Assembly (NCBI GenBank): GCA_001769005.1
Contig: MENE01000160.1
Location: 1-12,411, forward strand
Length of the DNA stretch: 12,411 nt
Direction: 5' to 3'
From: Bacteroidetes bacterium GWA2_31_9b
GTDB lineage: Bacteria > Bacteroidota > Bacteroidia > Bacteroidales > UBA12077
Part shown: positions 6,128-12,411 of the stretch, piece after piece
Position numbering within the stretch: position 1 is the first letter of the stretch
Layout of the letters: every line of letters begins with the position of its first letter
The notes under the pieces: generated by a model
The model's database searches: none
The model's input: only the letters and a program-made list of their open reading frames with translations
Told to the model about the DNA's origin: nothing
Program-made: the position numbers and the translations under genes

Positions 6128-9100
6128 TTGCTTATTAGAAAACGACTTAATTATCAGATTTTGAAAAGTACCTTTTATACCATATTAATTATATTAATCT
6201 CCTTAACAAGTTTTTCGCAGAATTTAAACAATTTATGTAACAAGATATTTACTCCCTACTCTGATTCAACCCGCATTGATTCTTTAATCATTATTCCTCA
6301 ATCTGAAATAGTTTATTTAAATAATATCATCTTAAACGATTCAAGCTATTTTATTGATTATGAAACTTCAACTATTATTTTTTCAAAAGATATTATTCAA
6401 GAAAAGCCTCAGGTTATTATAAAATACAGGGTTTTTAATAATGCATTGTTTGCTACCTATTTCCACCGTAATTCAAATGAAATTATTACAGGAAAGTTGG
6501 TTACTTACAACGAAAAACCATTAAGAACAAAAGAGCAAAGTTTTTTTACTGATAATCAACTCGATAAACGAGGAAGCATTTCGCGTGGAATTACAATTGG
6601 GAATAATCAGGATGCTGCAATCAGTTCTAATTTAAATTTACAATTAGCCGGAAAAATTATCGAAAACATTCATGTTCTGGCTGCAATTTCTGACAATAAT
6701 ATTCCTATTCAACCCGATGGAAACTCCCAACAAATTCAAGAATTCGACAAAGTTTTTATTCAGTTGTATAACAAAAACACAAAACTAATAGCAGGTGATT
6801 TTGAACTTACAAAACCCAGCGGTTATTATATGAATATCAACAGAAAAGTTCAGGGAGGATTATTAAATACACGGATATATAATAAAAAAGACAGTACAAC
6901 ATCATTTGAAACATCAACAGGAATAGCAATTTCAAAAGGGAAATACTGCAGAAAAAGTATTGCCGGACAAGAAGGAAATCAGGGGCCATATAAGCTTTCA
7001 GGATGTGAAAATGAATTGTATGTAATTGTTCTAGCAGGAACCGAAAATATTTATATCAACGGAAACCTTTTAACACGTGGAAAAGAAAATGACTATACCA
7101 TAGATTATAATACCGGAGAAATTACATTTACTGCAAACACACCCATAACTAAAGATAGTAGGATTTCGGTTGAATTCGAATATTCAGAAAGAAGCTATTC
7201 ACGCTTTTTAATATCAAGTAACAATCAATTTAAAACGAAAAACACAAATCTCTGGTTTAATGTTTTTACCGAACAGGATAGTAAAAATCAGCCTTTAACA
7301 CAGGACCTTACAAACGAGCAAAAGAAATTACTTGCCGAATCGGGCGACAATACACAGAATGCATTTGTGCTAAATGTTGATAGCACTGAATTTACAAGTG
7401 ATTATGTAATGTATTTGAAAAAAGATACGCTTGTAAATACTGAAACATATTCAATTTACGAATACTCTATTGATCCTTTAAAAGCTTATTACAAATTAGG
7501 ATTTGCCCTTGTTGGAGAAAATAAAGGAAACTATATTCAAACCACCACATCGGCTAATGGGAGGGTTTTTAAATGGATTGCGCCAATAAATGGAATAAAT
7601 CAAGGGAACTACGAACCAGTTCTATTACTTATTGCTCCCAAAAATAAGCAGGTAGTTAGTTTTGGTGGAGATATTAAACTATCGAAATCAACACATACAA
7701 ATTTCGAGCTTGCTGCAAGTAATAATGATTTGAATACATTTTCAGATAAAGATGCTTCAGATGATTTTGGATATGCATTAAAACTAGGGATTGAGAAAAA
7801 TTTACTCCAAAATGATACATTAAGAAACAATCTAACAACATCATTAAATTATGAATACAAACAGATGTCTTTTGATGCTGTTGACAGATTCAGGCCAATA
7901 GAATTTGAGCGAGACTGGAATATTCAAAATCCAATAAACGAAAACGAACAATTAATAAACTTAGCAATTGATTATAGGCATTTACGAAACATTTTTAGTA
8001 ATTATGAGATTGCCTATTTAAAGAACAGCTCTGTTTATAGCGGTATTCGAAATAAACTAAACGGAAGCATAAATTATAAAGGTTTTGATATCTATCTTAA
8101 ATCAAGCTTGTTACGTACTGATTACGAAATAAATAGTACTCAATTTTTACGATACATTGCCGGATTATCAAAATCGACAAAACATTTTAAAATAGGTATA
8201 GAAAATGAGTCGGAGAAAAACGAATGGAACAATACTGAAACAGATAGTTTACTCATAAATAGTTTCCATTTTTCTGCATTTCGTGTTTATATAGAAAATC
8301 CCGATTCTTCAATAAATAAGTATTCAATAACATATATCAATAGAAACGATTATTTACCCAAAAACAATTTGCTAAAAAACAGTACCCGTTCCAATGATTT
8401 CCAGATTGGTTTTGGACTTTTAAAAAATCCATCGCAAACTATTCGTTCGAAACTCACATACCGAACACTCGAAATTATTGACACATCAATATCAACACAA
8501 ACAGAACAAAACACGCTTACCGGTAGAATTGAATATAATTTTCGTTTATTTAGAAACACTATTACATCGTCACTATTTTATGAAGCAGGATCGGGGCTTG
8601 AACCGAAACGTGAATATTCATACTTGCGAGTTGCCACAGGTCAGGGAATATTTGCATGGGTTGATTACAATTCAAATGGAATTGCCGAGCTTGATGAGTT
8701 TGAGATTGCTCAGTTTCAGGATCAGGCAAACTTTATACGGATTTTTACTCCCGGAACTGAATATATAAAAACCTATTCAAACGAGTTTAGTCAGGTTCTG
8801 AATATTCGACCCGAAGCTGTTTGGAAATCAAAAAAGGGAACTAAAAAATTTGTGTCACGCTTTTCCGATCAGTTTGCGTATCAGCTAAATCAAAAATCTA
8901 CAAATACTGATTTAACAGAAAGCTTAAATCCGTTCAATTTTCAATCCATCGATTCAACAGTTATTACTCAGAATCAAAGTTTCCGAAATACATTCTCATT
9001 TAATAAAACTAACTCGAAATTGGGTATCGATTATATTTATCAGTATAATAAAAATAAACTTTTACTTACCAATGGATTTGATGACAGAAACAAATTTTCA

Positions 9101-9610
9101 CATGGATTAAAATTTCGTTGGCTGTTTTACGATGATTTTATATTGCAGAATTTCGCTGAAATAGGAACAAAGAAATATACATCTGAATATTTTAGTTCGA
9201 AAAATTATTCCTTATCTACTTTATTAAACGAGCTTTCATTACAATACTCTCCGGGATTTCAAACAAAAATAGAAATAAAATATTCTTACAACGATAAGTC
9301 AACTGCCATTTCCAAGGAACATAGTACAAATCATGCTTTTGGAACAGAAATAAACTATAGCATAACCGATAAAGGGAATATTCAGTTAAAAGCAAAATAT
9401 TTAAAAATAAGCTACAATTCAGAAGTTAATACATCACTTGCATACGAAATGCTCGATGGTTTAAAACCAGGAAACAATGCTACCTGGGATATTGCTTTTC
9501 AGCAAAAATTAGCCGGGAATATTGAACTTACGTTATTTTATTCGGGTAGAGTATCAGAAAATATAAGTATAATTCATACCGGCAGCTTACAACTAAGGGC
9601 TTTTTTCTAA
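6128..9610 (+). CDS. Large Bacteroidota outer-membrane beta-barrel-like protein, function unknown
   Basis: This is a protein of about 1160 residues with a signal peptide: basic residues at 4-13, a hydrophobic core at about 16-28 and probable cleavage near TSFS/QN (30/31). A well-ordered block at about 146-213 (RGSISRGITIGNNQD, AAISDNNIPIQPDGN, QEFDKVFIQL) and another at about 306-337 (YINGNLLTRGKENDYTID) recall conserved segments of large Bacteroidota surface proteins such as SprA; this is an impression, not an alignment. The C-terminal half is rich in alternating aromatic and polar strands and ends in LRAFF, with the terminal Phe typical of outer-membrane barrels. Residues 846-857 (DYNSNGIAELDE) fit an EF-hand-type calcium loop. 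No ATG occurs in frame before residue 235, and a TAA sits directly before the TTG at 6128, so initiation must be at TTG 6128 or TTG 6161. It appears monocistronic. I do not recognise a specific function. Confidence 0.75.
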   Translation: MLIRKRLNYQILKSTFYTILIILISLTSFSQNLNNLCNKIFTPYSDSTRIDSLIIIPQSEIVYLNNIILNDSSYFIDYETSTIIFSKDIIQEKPQVIIKYRVFNNALFATYFHRNSNEIITGKLVTYNEKPLRTKEQSFFTDNQLDKRGSISRGITIGNNQDAAISSNLNLQLAGKIIENIHVLAAISDNNIPIQPDGNSQQIQEFDKVFIQLYNKNTKLIAGDFELTKPSGYYMNINRKVQGGLLNTRIYNKKDSTTSFETSTGIAISKGKYCRKSIAGQEGNQGPYKLSGCENELYVIVLAGTENIYINGNLLTRGKENDYTIDYNTGEITFTANTPITKDSRISVEFEYSERSYSRFLISSNNQFKTKNTNLWFNVFTEQDSKNQPLTQDLTNEQKKLLAESGDNTQNAFVLNVDSTEFTSDYVMYLKKDTLVNTETYSIYEYSIDPLKAYYKLGFALVGENKGNYIQTTTSANGRVFKWIAPINGINQGNYEPVLLLIAPKNKQVVSFGGDIKLSKSTHTNFELAASNNDLNTFSDKDASDDFGYALKLGIEKNLLQNDTLRNNLTTSLNYEYKQMSFDAVDRFRPIEFERDWNIQNPINENEQLINLAIDYRHLRNIFSNYEIAYLKNSSVYSGIRNKLNGSINYKGFDIYLKSSLLRTDYEINSTQFLRYIAGLSKSTKHFKIGIENESEKNEWNNTETDSLLINSFHFSAFRVYIENPDSSINKYSITYINRNDYLPKNNLLKNSTRSNDFQIGFGLLKNPSQTIRSKLTYRTLEIIDTSISTQTEQNTLTGRIEYNFRLFRNTITSSLFYEAGSGLEPKREYSYLRVATGQGIFAWVDYNSNGIAELDEFEIAQFQDQANFIRIFTPGTEYIKTYSNEFSQVLNIRPEAVWKSKKGTKKFVSRFSDQFAYQLNQKSTNTDLTESLNPFNFQSIDSTVITQNQSFRNTFSFNKTNSKLGIDYIYQYNKNKLLLTNGFDDRNKFSHGLKFRWLFYDDFILQNFAEIGTKKYTSEYFSSKNYSLSTLLNELSLQYSPGFQTKIEIKYSYNDKSTAISKEHSTNHAFGTEINYSITDKGNIQLKAKYLKISYNSEVNTSLAYEMLDGLKPGNNATWDIAFQQKLAGNIELTLFYSGRVSENISIIHTGSLQLRAFF

Positions 9611-9665
9611 TTAACGTGAGTTCAATATATGCCTGATTTATTTCTAATATATTTTAACGTTTTAT

Positions 9666-9687
9666 GCTCCTATCTTGGAGCTCTTTT
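9666..9687 (+). terminator. Possible terminator of the outer-membrane protein gene
   Basis: GCTCC (9666-9670) and GGAGC (9677-9681) form a 5-bp GC-rich stem with a 6-base loop, followed by TCTTTT. It lies 55 bases after the stop codon. The stem is short, so this is a moderate call. Confidence 0.4.
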
Positions 9688-9840
9688 CAAAACAACTTAA
9701 ATGAATATCAATATATTTTGAATATTTTTAGGGTTAAAAGAAAAGATTATATTTTTAATTCTAATATCGAACTCGCATTATTTAGGTTGCATAACATATT
9801 CGTTAAATTTGGATGTATAAGTATGGAAAATAGATATATA

Positions 9841-10020
9841 TAAACGAGTTAGCGCCAAGCCTAAAAGACCACATAGTACTTTGATAATGTAGTGAAAAAT
9901 GAAAGAAATGATAGTGAAGCAAAACCACGCACAAAAGCAAAAGTTTGGTAGCCCATCCCTGCAACCTTCGCTTCGCTACCAAACACTTGCTTTTCTTGCC
10001 AGACATCCGTTTGAATTAAC
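9841..10020. repeat. Structured, compositionally distinct block with long imperfect hairpin; possible repeat or recombination-site element
   Basis: The arms AAAAGCAAAAGTTTGGTAGC (9933-9952) and GCTACCAAACACTTGCTTTT (9975-9994) pair at 18 of 20 positions, with one internal two-base mismatch and a 22-base loop. The block begins near AACGAGTTAGCGCC and ends near GTTTGAATTAAC. It is richer in G and C than its surroundings, non-coding, and sits exactly between an envelope gene and an accessory gene pair. This resembles dispersed intergenic repeats seen beside accessory genes, but only one copy is in the window. It does not match the integron attC core consensus GTTRRRY. Confidence 0.45.
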
Positions 10021-10052
10021 ATTATAAAAATTATTGTAACTTGCCAAATATT

Positions 10053-10060
10053 TAATTTTG
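10053..10060 (+). promoter_or_regulatory. Possible -7 promoter box for the phosphoribosyltransferase/ATPase pair
   Basis: TAATTTTG matches the Bacteroidota -7 consensus TAnnTTTG and ends four bases before the ATG at 10065. A TTG at 10034-10036 lies 16 bases upstream of it, shorter than ideal for the -33 element. If used, the mRNA would be leaderless or nearly so. The box lies between two copies of TGCCAAATA (10042-10050 and 10066-10074). Confidence 0.3.
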
Positions 10061-10064
10061 AAAT

Positions 10065-10988
10065 ATGCCAAATAGTATAGAGACTTTAATTAAAGAAACA
10101 AAAAGCAGAGCTCGATATTTTCAAGCAGTCCATGCATGGCCTTTAAATGAAAAATTAGATTATGATGGTTGGTTAAGTAATTTTAAGTCTGATGAAGAAA
10201 TAAAAATAGCATGCTCAATACTTGATTTTTTTATCTACTATCCTGATAATATGGTAGACCAAATGTTAAAATCATCTATTGACCATGCAGGATATTACTT
10301 ATCAAATACTTTATCTGATTGGAAACATGAAGATTTTGTTAATCGTTGTTTTTATAGTTTTATACCAGGTGAGAATCAAAACCCATCTGATAGTGGTCGT
10401 TTATTTCTTAGAAAATTAAGAGATGTTTTAGGAATTCCTGAAAATAGGTTAATTGAGTACGCTCAGATACCTGAAGTATTAGATAAAATAGGCAAACCTA
10501 CACCAATTATACTTGTAGATGATTTTGTCGGTTCTGGCGCACAATGTGACAAGGCTTGGAATAGAAATAAATTTAATCATAACGATAAAACTCTTAAACA
10601 AATATCAGAAACAGAAGGTCATGTTTTTGTTTATTCTCCATTAATTGTTAATTACCAAGGATATGAAAGAATAAAAAATAATTGCAAAGATTTAATTTTA
10701 ACACAGTCTCATATACTGGGAAAGGAGTATAATTTATTCAATAAAGAGTGTTTTTGTTGGAAAAATGATGATACTTTTTTTCATGAAGGAACTAGTTTTA
10801 TTATTCAAAAAAGCGCTGAATTAGGTATTCCAGACAGAAATGGCAATCATCCACAAGATGTTAGAGGGTTTGGACAACAAGGACTAGCTATAGCTTTTGA
10901 ACATGGTGCTCCTGATGCTATTCCTTCTTTTTTTTATTGGTGTCATAAAGATTGGATTCCTCTAATTCAAAAAACTTACCACAGATGA
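10065..10988 (+). CDS. Phosphoribosyltransferase-fold protein, probable PRTase-CE-type conflict-system component
   Basis: This 307-residue protein has a clear PRPP-binding-loop motif at 147-160: hydrophobic strand PIILV, the acidic pair Asp152-Asp153, then FVGSGAQ in place of the usual TGxT loop. This is the hallmark of type I phosphoribosyltransferases. An N-terminal helical region of about 100 residues precedes the core. The C-terminal FEHGAPDAIPSFFYW (278-292) resembles the late loop and strand seen in divergent members. It matches no nucleotide-salvage enzyme I know. From memory, a family called PRTase-CE is predicted in two-gene conflict systems with an ORC/CDC6-like AAA ATPase, and such an ATPase follows here. 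The stop overlaps the next start as ATGA, so the two are translationally coupled. A TGA lies in frame six bases before the ATG, fixing the start. No signal peptide or membrane segment; it should be cytoplasmic. Substrate and activity are unknown. Confidence 0.75.
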   Translation: MPNSIETLIKETKSRARYFQAVHAWPLNEKLDYDGWLSNFKSDEEIKIACSILDFFIYYPDNMVDQMLKSSIDHAGYYLSNTLSDWKHEDFVNRCFYSFIPGENQNPSDSGRLFLRKLRDVLGIPENRLIEYAQIPEVLDKIGKPTPIILVDDFVGSGAQCDKAWNRNKFNHNDKTLKQISETEGHVFVYSPLIVNYQGYERIKNNCKDLILTQSHILGKEYNLFNKECFCWKNDDTFFHEGTSFIIQKSAELGIPDRNGNHPQDVRGFGQQGLAIAFEHGAPDAIPSFFYWCHKDWIPLIQKTYHR

Positions 10989-12411
10989 AAAATAAAGAAA
11001 CTTTAAAACTATTGAACAACCTATTTGGTAGTTATAGGGCAGAATGGTTAAAAGGGAAAATTTTTGACTTTTTTGCTGAACCATCATATTTTAGTGCTCT
11101 ACAGGATAATAGGCCATTTGTACTTGAAGGTGGTAGAGGTACAGGAAAGACAACAGTCTTAAGGGGGTTGTCGTATCAAGGTCAATTCGCTTTGCATCAA
11201 AACAATATTAATTCGTTTGATGAAAATGAATATATTGGTATTTATCATAGAGTAAATACAAATCACGTAAGAGCTTTTATTGATGGAGGTTTGAGTATTG
11301 ATATTTGGAAAAGGATATTTACACATTACTTTAATTTAGTAATCTGTAGAGAAATAATCCATTTTATCATTTGGCATACTTCTCATTCCGTAAGTGATGA
11401 AAAATTAAGTGAACAAATTTGTAATTTAATATGTAAATCCATTGGTATAAAAAAACAATGCAGAAATGATAAGGAATTACTTGAGCTTTTTGATTTAGAA
11501 TTGGTGGACTTTCAATCAAGAATAAACAATATTAATGAAAAAAATCTGCCAAATCTTTCTTTGGCAGGTGACCCATTGAGAATTTTGACTGAAAATATAG
11601 TAAAGCTATTACAGTTTAATGATAAGATTTTTTATATTATACTGGATGAATATGAAAACTTCGAAGATTATCAGCAACAAGTTATAAATACTTACATAAA
11701 ACATAACACAGATTATTATACATTTAAAATTGGTGTTCGCGAATTAGGTTGGCGAGTAAAGCATACCTTAAATCCTGAGGAACTATTGCATGACCCCGCA
11801 GATTATGTTTTATTTTCAATTGAACAAAAATTAAATGAAACGCATTTTTCTGAATTTGCAAAGAGTGTATGTGAGCAAAGAATTAGACAGCTTTTCCCAA
11901 ATGAGAATTCAAATAGTAATTTTACAATTGAAAATGCTTTGAATAATATTACTATTGAAGAAGAAGCAATTTTATTGGGTGTAAAAAATACTGACTATTT
12001 TAATAATATTTTAAAACTACCTCAAGATAGCCTATCAAAAATATCAAATTTGTCATCACTTTATAAGTTTTTTATCTCTTATTGGGCAAATTGGCATAAA
12101 ATGACTCTTGAAATTGCAATAGAAGATTATTTAAAAGACAAAACAAGTTGGGATACCCGATATGAAAATTATAAATATGAAATGCTATTTAAAATAAGAA
12201 AAGGCCGAGGCAAAGGCGGTATTCAAAAATATTATTCGGGTTGGAATACATATGTAAAACTTGCGAAGGGGAATATAAGATATTTGATGGAATTAGTTTA
12301 TCGAGCTTTTGAAAAACACCTTGAAGAAGACCACGAAATTATTGAAAAGATAGATGTGAAAATTCAAACTCTAGCAGCACAAGAAGTCGGTCAAAAAAAT
12401 TTAACTGAATT
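10985..12411 (+). CDS. ORC/CDC6-like AAA-type P-loop ATPase, runs off the right edge
   Basis: The frame opens at ATG 10985-10987, overlapping the previous stop by four bases, and stays open for 475 codons to the window edge. The Walker A motif is GGRGTGKT (49-56). The Walker B motif is FYIILDE (216-222), with Asp221 and Glu222 for magnesium and catalysis, followed by YENF. The next strand, KIGVRELGWR (248-257), carries Arg252 and Arg257, one of which could be a sensor or finger residue. The region after about 330 is helical and basic (KIRKGRGKGG at 403-412), and could be a lid or DNA-binding winged-helix part as in ORC/CDC6 proteins. I assign it as the ATPase partner of the phosphoribosyltransferase-like protein, as a sensor or switch; that role is inference. 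STAND or other AAA families are alternatives. The C-terminus is missing. Confidence 0.75.
   Translation, partial: MKNKETLKLLNNLFGSYRAEWLKGKIFDFFAEPSYFSALQDNRPFVLEGGRGTGKTTVLRGLSYQGQFALHQNNINSFDENEYIGIYHRVNTNHVRAFIDGGLSIDIWKRIFTHYFNLVICREIIHFIIWHTSHSVSDEKLSEQICNLICKSIGIKKQCRNDKELLELFDLELVDFQSRINNINEKNLPNLSLAGDPLRILTENIVKLLQFNDKIFYIILDEYENFEDYQQQVINTYIKHNTDYYTFKIGVRELGWRVKHTLNPEELLHDPADYVLFSIEQKLNETHFSEFAKSVCEQRIRQLFPNENSNSNFTIENALNNITIEEEAILLGVKNTDYFNNILKLPQDSLSKISNLSSLYKFFISYWANWHKMTLEIAIEDYLKDKTSWDTRYENYKYEMLFKIRKGRGKGGIQKYYSGWNTYVKLAKGNIRYLMELVYRAFEKHLEEDHEIIEKIDVKIQTLAAQEVGQKNLTE

Larger units (their letters stand above)
9611..10064. other. 454-bp non-coding gap separating envelope genes from the accessory gene pair
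   Basis: The first part (9611-9840) is AT-rich and holds only the possible terminator at 9666-9687. From about 9841 to 10020 composition changes to a visibly more GC-rich block with a long hairpin, listed separately. The last 45 bases are again AT-rich and lead into the start of the phosphoribosyltransferase-like gene. A 67-codon open frame on the minus strand (9803-10006) runs through the hairpin block and has no protein-like character. Confidence 0.6.

Noticed and set aside
6067..6138. 23-codon frame starting at an ATG in the terminator, possible leader peptide
   Set aside because: Its start lies in the terminator hairpin, it has no ribosome site, and it overlaps the large gene in another frame; too weak to call.
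7609..7830. Minus-strand open frames inside the large gene (also 8350-8559)
   Set aside because: Antisense shadows of a long real gene with no start signals or protein-like features.
8478..8768. 96-codon plus-strand open frame
   Set aside because: It lies out of frame inside the 1160-codon gene, whose own frame gives the strand-rich protein and the EF-hand-like loop.
9803..10006. 67-codon minus-strand open frame with a hydrophobic-looking product
   Set aside because: It runs through both arms of the hairpin block and its product is a low-complexity run of Leu, His, Phe and Tyr with no family resemblance; the block explains the open frame.
9841..10020. Integron attC site
   Set aside because: The ends do not provide matching GTTRRRY and RYYYAAC cores and there is no integrase in the window; kept only as an unclassified structured block.
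1..12411. CRISPR arrays, tRNA, rRNA or transposase genes
   Set aside because: No spaced short repeats, cloverleaf-like sequences or transposase motifs were seen on either strand.

Overview
The window is AT-rich DNA with non-SD starts, a promoter site resembling the Bacteroidota TTTG / TAnnTTTG consensus, and Bacteroidota-type envelope proteins, so the host is most likely a member of the Bacteroidota. This is a reading by eye; no search was run. Two genes run off the window: a Wzc-type gene at the left edge and an AAA-type ATPase at the right edge.

Left region, all minus strand (about 1-5775): waaA (Kdo transferase, lipid A core assembly), then a periplasmic or envelope protein with four SPOR-like repeats, then a Wza-type outer-membrane polysaccharide export lipoprotein, then a Wzc/Wzz-type chain-length regulator. 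The last three are closely spaced and look like the head of an exopolysaccharide or capsule export operon. A perfect 719-bp tandem duplication (433-1151 and 1152-1870) interrupts the operon. It carries the 3' part of the Wza gene and the 5' part of the Wzc gene, so one intact copy of each gene remains, with a truncated wzc' and a headless 'wza between them.

Middle region: the 5776-6127 gap divides the minus-strand block from a 1160-residue plus-strand outer-membrane beta-barrel-like protein. The gap holds a promoter for waaA and, facing the other way, an 11-bp inverted repeat, a good Bacteroidota-type promoter and an intrinsic terminator about 80 bases downstream. That arrangement suggests a small RNA or an attenuator ahead of the large gene.

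Right region: after a probable terminator comes a 454-bp gap containing a distinctive block with a 20-bp-arm hairpin (9933-9994). Next is a translationally coupled two-gene unit: a divergent phosphoribosyltransferase-fold protein and a P-loop ATPase of the ORC/CDC6-like AAA type. This pair resembles the computationally predicted PRTase-CE / ORC-CDC6 biological-conflict systems and is the best candidate here for a poorly characterised defence system. The hairpin block may mark the border between core envelope genes and this accessory unit.
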